Shown: positions 43,259 through 49,472 of the stretch, in pieces
How positions within the stretch are numbered: position 1 is the first letter of the stretch
Layout: each line of letters starts with the position of its first letter
Source: Saprospiraceae bacterium
GTDB taxonomy: Bacteria > Bacteroidota > Bacteroidia > Chitinophagales > Saprospiraceae
Assembly (NCBI GenBank): GCA_019638455.1
Contig: JAHBTU010000002.1
Location: 778,501 to 842,500, forward strand
Direction of reading: 5' to 3'
Length of the DNA stretch: 64,000 nt
The notes under the pieces: generated by a model
Told to the model about the DNA's origin: nothing
Seen by the model: the letters and a program-made list of their open reading frames with translations, nothing else
The model's database searches: none
Position numbers and translations under genes: made by a program

Positions 43259-43361
43259 CATCGCATGAATTTTCAGGATTCAAGTGTCACAAACGTGTCA
43301 GGCGAAGCCCCACTCACACCTTCATGCGATTTCGGCTTCGCTCGCCCTCCCCCTAACTTTG
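43259..43361 (+). promoter_or_regulatory. Operator-promoter P3 with no recognised gene downstream
   Basis: ATCGCATGAA (43259-43268) and its exact inverse TTCATGCGAT (43321-43330) are 52 bp apart, followed by CTAACTTTG with the G at 43361. The TAACTTTG box is a full TAnnTTTG match. The spacing is the same as at P2. No open frame with a credible start follows for 700 bp. Confidence 0.65.
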
Positions 43362-43434
43362 CATTATCAAAAATCAAAAAAGGTGGCTCGAAAATCTTGG
43401 TATTTACCAAAAAACAACCCGGATTCGACCTCAC

Positions 43435-43709
43435 ACCTTTGCGCCATCAAAAACCAACGCTACACTTTGATTCGCCGAGCGTTAAACTTGACAACGCAAA
43501 GCATAATCAAACCAAGTAGCCCCATTCATCCCGCTTCAAAATGTCGCTTTTTTTCAAGCCTGCGCAGCAGATGACCCCGACCTTTGTGCCGTGAAAACAT
43601 GAAACCAAGATTGCTTGACAAACATCTTAGAAAACCGAAAACGAGAACGTCGCCCCACAAAGAATGTCGCCTTTTTTCAATCACGACCTGTAAAAGCACC
43701 TGACCTTTG
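43435..43709 (+). promoter_or_regulatory. Three promoter-like units, two of them a tandem duplicate
   Basis: ACCTTTG-N-GCC occurs at 43435, 43580 and 43703. The last two belong to a 123-bp tandem duplication in which TGTCGC-(C/T)TTTTTTCAA lies exactly 44 bp before the last G of each box (43542 and 43665). Only 15-codon open frames follow (for example MKTTLKNLPETVFLI at 43714). Confidence 0.55.
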
Positions 43710-43789
43710 AGCCATGAAAACTACCCTGAAGAACCTGCCGGAAACAGTTTTTTTAATCTGAAAACAAAAACGAAAAAGATGAAAAAAGA

Positions 43790-44064
43790 ACCTTCTTCCT
43801 GCCGCGCTGCACTGCTCCTCGTTTGACGGGGCACCTGCATAAGCGGAGCGAGCAAATGGCGCTATTCGCACCCATGCTCCGGGCATTTTAGCCCACGTCG
43901 GCCACCGCCTTTGCCGGCGAAAACTATCCGGTATTTTCATTTTTTTTCAAAGGAGGCTCAGCTGCAAGAGCGGGGCCATAGAGCGCAGTCTGTCCCGCCG
44001 TGAGCGGCGGCGATGACGCCACAAGTTCGAACCCTCATTGGTTCGGGATGGGCTGCTTTTTTTT
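43790..44064 (+). other. Hairpin-rich gene-free leader before the second cupin gene
   Basis: The GC-rich stretch has several local stems: GGAGC/GCTCC around 43840-43890, GCTC/GAGC in the D-arm-like GCTCAGCTGCAAGAGC near 43960, CCGCCG-TGAG-CGGCGG (43995-44010) and CGAACC/GGTTCG (44028-44045), then eight T residues at 44057-44064, 29 bp before the cupin ATG. It could be a terminator-containing regulatory leader or a small RNA. tRNA folding was tested by eye and failed. An open frame on the opposite strand (43677-43940) is not supported by a start context or by a known family. Confidence 0.4.
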
Positions 44065-44092
44065 CAAGAAAACAAAAACAATTAACTCAACC

Positions 44093-44572
44093 ATGCTTGC
44101 CACAACAATCAAAAAAACCGTCGCCACAGCAGGCGAAATCCGTTGGCTTAAAAATGCCCAAATCCGATTCCTCATCAATCCCGAGGATACTGGCGGTGAC
44201 TTCGCCATTGTGGAACTGACCTCCCTCGCTGGCTTGGAGCCGCCCCCACATATTCACCAAAACGAAGACGAAACATTCCTGCTGCAAGAAGGGGAAATAC
44301 GCTTCTTCGTGGGCGAGCAAGTGATTGATGCCAAGCCCGGCATGGTCGTTTTCGCGCCCCGCGGCATTCGCCATTCCTTCAAAATCCTGACCCCGGCGGC
44401 GCGATTTCACCTGTTCGTTTCGCCCGGCGATTTCGCCAATTATTTCCGCGAAGTCAGCACCGAAACCCCTTTGGATGGCCCAATCGAGCCTCCATCGCCC
44501 GCTCAATTGAGCATGTACGCCCAGTACCTCGAACGACACTACAACATTCGCTTCCTCCACGATAGCCTTTGA
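44093..44572 (+). CDS. Cupin-domain protein (second)
   Basis: A 159-residue cytoplasmic protein. The cupin motif 1 is PPHIHQNEDETFLLQEGEIRF (two His and Glu; read as HIHQNEDETF and GEIRF) and motif 2 is PRGIRHSFKI, so the metal ligands are present. After the barrel, FVSPGDFANYFREVSTE and a Pro-rich linker resemble quercetin-2,3-dioxygenase-like small cupins from Bacteroidota. The reaction cannot be fixed. The ATG at 44093 is chosen because the longer frame runs through the T-run of the leader. It is followed 55 bp later by a lipoprotein gene on the same strand, possibly an operon. Confidence 0.82.
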   Translation: MLATTIKKTVATAGEIRWLKNAQIRFLINPEDTGGDFAIVELTSLAGLEPPPHIHQNEDETFLLQEGEIRFFVGEQVIDAKPGMVVFAPRGIRHSFKILTPAARFHLFVSPGDFANYFREVSTETPLDGPIEPPSPAQLSMYAQYLERHYNIRFLHDSL

Positions 44573-44627
44573 AAACCACACAACTAAAACCCTTTTTTTC
44601 ACTCATCACCAAACTTTTAAATTAAGC

Positions 44628-45059
44628 ATGAAAGCCCTTCTCTCGAAAATTAACTTGACCGCCCTTGCGCTGCTCTTGCTCGTTTTGCCGAGCCTCAACA
44701 GCTGCGAAAAAGACAAGGACGACACCCCGGCCCAACAAACTCACGCCATCGGAGGCAAATGGACAGTTACCTCTTTTCTCTTCGACAACGTGGAAGGCAT
44801 TGGACTCATCATCGCAGCTTCTGAACTCGAATTCAAGCCAGGCACTGCCTCCAAAGGTGATTTTTCTTGGAGCATCACCTACAAAAACAACAGCACCAAC
44901 ACTACTACTGGCACCTACGAAATCGTGGGAAGCAAAATCAAACTCGACACTCGCGGCGACGAAATCCTTGAATACAACTTGGAAATCAGCGGCAACGCCC
45001 TTCAAATCGCCGGAGACTTCAACCACGATTACATCACCGTGAAAGCTGCGCGGAAGTAG
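44628..45059 (+). CDS. Lipocalin-like lipoprotein (second)
   Basis: A 143-residue protein with signal sequence and lipobox LPSLNSCEKDKDD (Cys26). The mature part has the lipocalin-like start GGKWTVTSFLFDNVEG and alternating beta strands (DFSWSITYKNNS, GTYEIVGSKIKLDTRGDEI, DYITVKAARK). It resembles the product of 6931-7368 in size and layout but has no Cys after the anchor. Likely outer-membrane or periplasmic, ligand unknown. AATTAAGC lies directly before the ATG. An inverted repeat starts within the stop codon. Confidence 0.8.
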   Translation: MKALLSKINLTALALLLLVLPSLNSCEKDKDDTPAQQTHAIGGKWTVTSFLFDNVEGIGLIIAASELEFKPGTASKGDFSWSITYKNNSTNTTTGTYEIVGSKIKLDTRGDEILEYNLEISGNALQIAGDFNHDYITVKAARK

Positions 45060-45118
45060 GGGGTCATTAAGTGTCATTCGTGTTCTTAATGCCTCCCCAA
45101 TAACCCCTAATGACCCCC
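45059..45118. terminator. Inverted repeat after the lipoprotein gene
   Basis: GGGGGTCATTA (45059-45069) and TAATGACCCCC (45108-45118) are perfect 11-bp arms, the first beginning inside the stop codon. There is no long T-run, so strength is uncertain. Confidence 0.5.
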
Positions 45119-45170
45119 AATTACCCTTATTCCCTACACACCACTTTTTTCACAATCAAATTTTGAAGCA

Positions 45171-45755
45171 ATGAGCGCAAAAGCATTTCTGGTATTTCCC
45201 CTGATGGCAGCCATTTTCTGGCTGAGCAATTGCCAACAACAACCCTCTGACAAACCGACAACCGCGCAAGCCAACCTGTCCAGAGAAGCACAAGTACAGC
45301 GCGGCGAGTATCTTGCCGGATTCGCCATGTGCGATGACTGCCACACACCCAAAATAATGACGGAGCATGGCCCACAGTTTGATATGTCGCGCCGCTTCTC
45401 CGGCCACCCCGCAGGGGAGCCATTCGACACGACAGGCATGAAAGATTTGGTGACCACGCGATTTGTCGCGGTGTTTAGCTCGGGCTTGACCGCCTATTTG
45501 GGTCCATGGGGTGTCTCTTATGCAGCCAACCTTACGCCCGACGACACCGGCATTGGCAATTGGACAGAGGCGCAGTTCATCAAAGCCATCCGCGAAGGCA
45601 AAAGCAAAGGCATGGATGGTGCGCGTCCATTGTTGCCGCCCATGCCTTGGGAAGTAGTGCGCAACATGAGCGACGAAGATTTGAAGGCCTTGTTCGCCTA
45701 TTTCAAGTCCGTGAAGCCCATCCAAAACGTGGTGCCGAATCCGAAGTCGCTTTAA
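45171..45755 (+). CDS. Monohaem cytochrome c lipoprotein
   Basis: A 194-residue protein. The lipobox FWLSNCQQQ gives Cys21 as anchor. One haem c site, CDDCH, is at residues 54-58 after RGEYLAGFAM. The downstream part, NLTPDDTGIGNWTEAQFI, then LLPPMPWEVVRNMSDEDLKA with LFAYFKSVKPIQN, is the same module as in the dihaem cytochrome at 34262, including a Met that can serve as the sixth ligand. It should shuttle electrons on the periplasmic face. No dehydrogenase gene is next to it. It stands alone on the plus strand between the lipoprotein gene and operator B. Confidence 0.9.
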   Translation: MSAKAFLVFPLMAAIFWLSNCQQQPSDKPTTAQANLSREAQVQRGEYLAGFAMCDDCHTPKIMTEHGPQFDMSRRFSGHPAGEPFDTTGMKDLVTTRFVAVFSSGLTAYLGPWGVSYAANLTPDDTGIGNWTEAQFIKAIREGKSKGMDGARPLLPPMPWEVVRNMSDEDLKALFAYFKSVKPIQNVVPNPKSL

Positions 45756-45824
45756 CTCGCTGGGGGTTGTTGGGGCACGTTGCCAAATGGCTCCAACAGC
45801 CCCCGCTACACACACCCGATTCCA

Positions 45825-45891
45825 TGTCGCAACTTATCTCTTTTCTGTCGCAAAATGCGACGGCGGGGGAGGCCCTTGCCTCGGAATTTTG
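45825..45891 (+). promoter_or_regulatory. Operator-promoter B: TGTCGCAA direct repeats and -7 box
   Basis: TGTCGCAA at 45825-45832 and 45846-45853 (21 bp start to start), then AATGCGAC, and GAATTTTG with the G at 45891. Every distance equals that of operator A at 33307-33373, including 45 bp from the second repeat to the G. Confidence 0.7.
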
Positions 45892-45920
45892 TCTCACCAT
45901 TCAAACACTCACAACCAACA

Positions 45921-46025
45921 ATGAACATCCTTGAACAAATGCTCGCCATCGTGGCCCTCGTGGTCAGCGGGGTAGGCATCCGAACCATCATCAGCGCCGT
46001 TGCGCTACGCCGCCGCTTGAAATAA
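45921..46025 (+). CDS. Short membrane peptide (34 residues)
   Basis: MNILEQMLAIVALVVSGVG followed by a basic tail (ALRRRLK) gives one hydrophobic segment and a positively charged end, the form of a small single-span membrane peptide. The ATG lies 30 bp downstream of the -7-like box of operator B, the same kind of distance as for the gene controlled by operator A. No family can be named. It may be the true product of that promoter or simply the start of the transcript that reaches the next gene 95 bp downstream. Confidence 0.45.
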   Translation: MNILEQMLAIVALVVSGVGIRTIISAVALRRRLK

Positions 46026-46100
46026 ACGTATGCCGGGACGCTGTGCCCGGAGCTTCCCAAGACCATTTGATAGTCGGCACAATGTTCCGGCGCATTTCTA
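46026..46100. repeat. Hairpin pair of a REP-like family, copy 2
   Basis: CCGGG-ACGCTGTG-CCCGG forms a first stem and the CCGGCGCATTT block resembles the reversed first copy at 42296-42357. It separates the small peptide from the next gene. Confidence 0.45.
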
Positions 46101-46120
46101 AAAATTAAGCTTTTGAAAAA

Positions 46121-47119
46121 ATGAAAAAACTGATTTTCAGCAACTTGCTTGCTATCGCCATCGCCCCAATTTTTGCCCAACCCGTCAGCAAAACCGACGT
46201 GCAGGCACTGCTCCGTGAACTGTCTGCTCCACCCACGACCGTCGCCGAGGCTTACGACCGCGCATATCCCAAAGGCACCACCAAGCCCAACGCCATCCAG
46301 CACTACCAGCAGTGGACGGGCAAAGTGGAACGCGCTGGTTCGGAGGTGCAGAACCTCATGGCCGACTTCTATCGGAAATACCCCACCGGCACTCGCCCTG
46401 TGGCACAGCCAGTCGCCACCGCCAGTCCCCAACAGCAAGCCTCTATGGATGCCGCCACGACCGAGCTGGCTCAAAAAATGCTCAGCGACCCGGCCTTTGC
46501 TCAAAAATTCATGCAAATGAGCGAGCAGGAGCAACACGCCTATATCGCCAAGCTCTTGGCCGATAAGGGCATTAAGCCCGCGAGCGGAACGCCCAACACG
46601 AACACAGCTGCCATCGCTGGCACAGACGTGGAATGGATTGCCCTTTGCAACGACTATACCTCGGCAGCCACGGACATGAGCCGGTTGGAGGCACAAGCAG
46701 CCCTGCAACAAAAATATCAGGCTCAACATGATGAAGTGCGTGCTTGGACCGAGGCAGAAATCAAAAAACTGCCCCTTCATTCTTTTGGTGAATATGGGCG
46801 CGACCCCGACCCCGAACAGGTAAAGGCAGTGCGCAAACAGGGGTTGGCCAAACACCGCGAGGTGGCGGAAGCTCTGTTGAAAGAAGCCCTGCCCATGTTC
46901 GCGCAATTCCGCCAAGCACTCGAACAACGTACCGCACCTCTCAACAACGCACTCAAAAGCGTCCAGTATGGCGCGTCCTACGACTTCGGTCATTTCTATA
47001 CGACGGTGCTTGGCACCCAAGCCATGATATTGAGCGAATTGGATGCCTTGCTGAAAAACGAGGTGGGCATCATCAATGAAGTGGCGCAGTGGGAGTATGA
47101 CTGGCGCAACTTTAAGTAA
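46121..47119 (+). CDS. Secreted hypothetical protein
   Basis: A 332-residue protein with a signal peptide (MKKLIFSNLLAIAIAPIFAQ). The mature part is almost entirely helical and Gln/Ala-rich, for example ASMDAATTELAQKMLSDPAF and RLEAQAALQQKYQAQHDE, so a coiled-coil or helical bundle is likely. Only one Cys occurs (ALCNDYTS). No known family or catalytic motif is recognised. It follows the 34-residue peptide and may be transcribed from operator-promoter B. AATTAAGC occurs 10 bp before the ATG. The next gene is an ECF sigma factor with its own promoter. Confidence 0.75.
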   Translation: MKKLIFSNLLAIAIAPIFAQPVSKTDVQALLRELSAPPTTVAEAYDRAYPKGTTKPNAIQHYQQWTGKVERAGSEVQNLMADFYRKYPTGTRPVAQPVATASPQQQASMDAATTELAQKMLSDPAFAQKFMQMSEQEQHAYIAKLLADKGIKPASGTPNTNTAAIAGTDVEWIALCNDYTSAATDMSRLEAQAALQQKYQAQHDEVRAWTEAEIKKLPLHSFGEYGRDPDPEQVKAVRKQGLAKHREVAEALLKEALPMFAQFRQALEQRTAPLNNALKSVQYGASYDFGHFYTTVLGTQAMILSELDALLKNEVGIINEVAQWEYDWRNFK

Positions 47120-47293
47120 GGGGCATTTTTCAGGACAAGTATGGGGCGATTCGTCGCCCAAAATAGGCGACTCGGCAAATACCATTTGTGGTTGCACCTT
47201 CTGCCAATGCAATTTTGAGGCAACAAAACTTCCAATGGCTAATTAAAACCGACCATTCGCTCAATTGCCCCTCGCCCCGCCCGAATGTGAACG

Positions 47294-47301
47294 TAGTTTT
47301 G
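47294..47301 (+). promoter_or_regulatory. Putative -7 box for the sigma factor gene
   Basis: TAGTTTTG matches TAnnTTTG and lies 40 bp before the ATG at 47342, in the 222-bp gap after the secreted protein gene. Confidence 0.5.
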
Positions 47302-47341
47302 CAACGATTTTTGAAATTAAGCTATCACAAAGACGAAAACC

Positions 47342-48001
47342 ATGAACGTCCTCTTCCTAATTCAATCGGCCTTGCCCTCGCCCAGCCAGATGAGCGAAGT
47401 GTCCGCGCCCGCTCAATGGCCGTTGGTCAGCCCCGAAGAACACCACCTGCTCGAAGCCGCTGCCGTCGGCGACCCAAAAGCCTGCGCCCTGCTGGTGCGG
47501 CGCTATCGGAGCGCCGTCTATGCCGTCGCGCTCCGTCTCACGGGCAACTCAAGCGATGCCGATGAAGTAACTCAAGATGCTTTTTTGCGTGCGTTTCGCT
47601 ATTTGCCCAAATTTCGCGGCGACAGCAGCTTCAAGACGTGGCTCCTCCGCATCGCGGGTCGCGTCGCCATTGACCACCTGCGCCGCAAGCGGTTGGCCAC
47701 CGTCTCGCTCGACGCGCCCGAATCGCCCGTCGCCAAGTTGACGGAAAAAAGCCCCAGCGGGTTGCAGCACCTGATGCAAAGCGAGCGCAGCGCCCTGCTC
47801 AAAAAGGCCATGGAAAACCTCTCCAAAGAAGATGCTTCGGCTCTGCAACTGTTTTATTTTCAGGAGAAAAGCATACAGGAAATCACTGTCGCCTTAGGTT
47901 GGACCGAAACCAACACCAAAAGTCGGCTCAGCCGCGCCCGTCAGCGTCTGCGCGGGGTGTTGCTGGAAAAATATGCCAACGAGTTGGAGGGATGGCATTG
48001 A
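47342..48001 (+). CDS. ECF-type RNA polymerase sigma factor
   Basis: A 219-residue protein with region 2 at about 45-115 (ALLVRRYRSAVYAVALRLTG, DADEVTQDAFLRAFRYLPKF, FKTWLLRIAGRVAIDHLRRK) and region 4 at about 150-205 (LSKEDASALQLFYFQEKSIQ, VALGWTETNTKSRLSRARQR). There is no region 1.1 or 3, as expected of an ECF sigma factor. An N-terminal extension of 40 residues precedes region 2. No anti-sigma gene follows; instead a terminator comes 30 bp after the stop, so it is a lone sigma factor here. Target promoters cannot be deduced. Confidence 0.9.
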   Translation: MNVLFLIQSALPSPSQMSEVSAPAQWPLVSPEEHHLLEAAAVGDPKACALLVRRYRSAVYAVALRLTGNSSDADEVTQDAFLRAFRYLPKFRGDSSFKTWLLRIAGRVAIDHLRRKRLATVSLDAPESPVAKLTEKSPSGLQHLMQSERSALLKKAMENLSKEDASALQLFYFQEKSIQEITVALGWTETNTKSRLSRARQRLRGVLLEKYANELEGWH

Positions 48002-48031
48002 GACAAGCCCATCCACGCCATTGAAAAAGCA

Positions 48032-48073
48032 CAGCCGCTGCCTTGGAGGTTTCCGAGGTGGCGGCTGTTTTTT
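48032..48073 (+). terminator. Intrinsic terminator after the sigma factor gene
   Basis: CAGCCGC (48032-48038) pairs with GCGGCTG (48061-48067), extended by GCC/GGT with a mismatch, then six T residues at 48068-48073. Confidence 0.8.
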
Positions 48074-48110
48074 GGTGTCGCTGTTGTAGCGGAAGCAAAT
48101 CAGGTTGGTC

Positions 48111-48290
48111 TATACCCAGATTAAAGAGGATTTGAACCTGCCCGTTGGCAAGGCAGGGATTTCCTTGATTGATTTGTATGATTTTCAAAGGATTGCGAGC
48201 ACCGTTCGTTCAAAACTACCTTGTCAGACCCTATGCTTAGGGGCCTGCCCAGCCAAGTGAAGCGGACGGGGCTGATTTGCGTTGACTGTA
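48111..48290 (-). repeat. 180-bp dispersed repeat, copy B (inverted)
   Basis: Reverse orientation relative to copies A and C: begins TATACCCAGATTAAAGAGG and ends GCGTTGACTGTA. Includes the CCTGCC/GGCAGG hairpin. It fills most of the 361-bp gap between the sigma factor and the EthD-like gene; nothing else is seen there. Confidence 0.9.
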
Positions 48291-48362
48291 ACGCCCAAGC
48301 ATTAGGCTTCTTGCGGTGGAGGGCTTTCCCTTCGCCAAAGGCCTCCGCCGCGAGAAGTCTGT

Positions 48363-48797
48363 TTATTTCAAATTGTTGTGCCCCAACTTTTTGATTTCAC
48401 TAATCTGCACAACTGGCTGGATGTTGGTATAGTTTTTAAAATCACTTACGATGGCATCTCTGTTCTGGGCTATCGCTTTATTATACTCATCAACATTCCG
48501 CACATAGAAATAACCTATGGTCACAAAAGGCACTTTATCTCCGGGTGTTCTACCCGCTATGCCTTTGTCAATTTCATAAAATTTTAAGTTTTTGCCTAAA
48601 AACCCAGCCACCATTGGCATGTGTTTCTTTTCATAATAGTCCATGTCAAAGGTTTTGTCTTCCCCATTAGGGTAAAGTATAGATACCTTGAACATCCCGA
48701 TTTCTGGAATGGAAGCGTTTTTTGTATGAGTGGTTTTGCAGGCTACCAAGCCTGCAAGGACAAAAATTAGCGAGAAGAATTCAATTTTACCTGTCAT
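48363..48797 (-). CDS. EthD-domain lipoprotein
   Basis: A 144-residue protein with lipobox VLAGLVACKTTH (Cys20). The mature part FKVSILYPNGEDKTFDMDYY, with HMPMVAGFLG and FVTIGYFYVRNVDEYNKAI, is the ferredoxin-like EthD fold (Dabb-type dimeric alpha-beta barrel). The EthD family is named for ethyl-tert-butyl ether degradation, but most members have no known reaction. Lipid-anchored forms are unusual. The codon use is clearly more AT-rich than that of its neighbours, and it stands between copies B and C of the 180-bp repeat, suggesting recent acquisition. Confidence 0.82.
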   Translation of the reverse strand: MTGKIEFFSLIFVLAGLVACKTTHTKNASIPEIGMFKVSILYPNGEDKTFDMDYYEKKHMPMVAGFLGKNLKFYEIDKGIAGRTPGDKVPFVTIGYFYVRNVDEYNKAIAQNRDAIVSDFKNYTNIQPVVQISEIKKLGHNNLK

Positions 48798-48821
48798 GTA
48801 AATTCAATGTTTCGTGGTAAA

Positions 48822-48879
48822 AACTTAGGCAGGGACAGCGCCCCGGAATATGTTTCGGGGGCTGCCCCTGCCTGAGTTT
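48822..48879. repeat. Large imperfect hairpin upstream of the EthD gene
   Basis: Arms AACTTAGGCAGGGACAGC (from 48822) and GCTGCCCCTGCCTGAGTT (to 48878) pair with a few mismatches around a CCCCGGAA/TTCGGGGG inner stem, followed on the plus strand by GTTTTTT. Confidence 0.6.
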
Positions 48880-49201
48880 AGGGTTGTTTTTTAGTTTCGG
48901 TTGGATTAAGGGGGGCAAGGCGACCGAAAATCAGCAACAAGGGAAAAAGTATCTGCAAAATTCGAGGGCGGACGGCTGTCGTTCCAGCCAAATCGCCTAC
49001 CATTGCGCTCAGTCCCGATATGTCGGGATTAGGTTCTGGTCATGGCGCTCATGTATTCGGTATAGGAAACCCAAACGTACACGCTTTTTATTTCTCAACT
49101 GCGCACAGGCTCTGTTCCAATCGAAAATTTTTAACGAACCATTGATAATGAAAGGGTTTAAAATAACGACAGCAGATGGTCTGGAAATAAAATTTAGGTT
49201 T
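48880..49201. other. Gene-free AT-rich stretch with a short broken frame
   Basis: No credible gene. A frame from the ATG at 49148 (MKGFKITTADGLEIKFRF) is cut by the start of repeat copy C at 49202 and could be the remnant of a gene interrupted by that copy. CCCGATATGTCGGG near 49016 is a short palindrome. Confidence 0.4.
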
Positions 49202-49381
49202 TATAGTCAACGCAAATCAGCCCCGTCCGCTTCACTTGGCCGGGCAAGCCCCTGAATACAGGGTCTGACAAGATGGTTTTGAACGAACGGCGCTCGCAAT
49301 CCTCTGAAAATCATACAAATCAATCAAGGAAACCCCTGCCTTGCCAACGGGCAGGTTCAAATCCTCTTTAATCTGGGTATA
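49202..49381 (+). repeat. 180-bp dispersed repeat, copy C
   Basis: Same orientation and ends as copy A (TATAGTCAACGCAAATCAG to TTTAATCTGGGTATA). It ends 92 bp before the likely start of the OstA-like gene. Confidence 0.92.
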
Positions 49382-49472
49382 ATTTGAAATGCAATCCTAT
49401 AACCTCAGTTTTGCTTTTGCTGGTGATGGGCGCGGCGTACTGCGCCAGCAGAAGTGTCGTTTATGCCGTACA

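Noticed and set aside
43677..43940. 87-codon frame on the minus strand in the cupin leader
   Set aside because: No promoter-like or start context and no known family; it could be a short protein, but the DNA looks structured rather than coding.
43950..44045. tRNA-like stretch with GCTCAGCTGCAAGAGC and GTTCGAACCC
   Set aside because: The T-arm stem does not pair (only two of five positions) and no acceptor stem could be matched at the ends, so it is not called as a tRNA.
48884..49255. 123-codon frame before the OstA-like gene
   Set aside because: It runs into repeat copy C and is rich in Arg, Cys and Ser without a domain; only the short MKGFKITTADG start might be a gene remnant.
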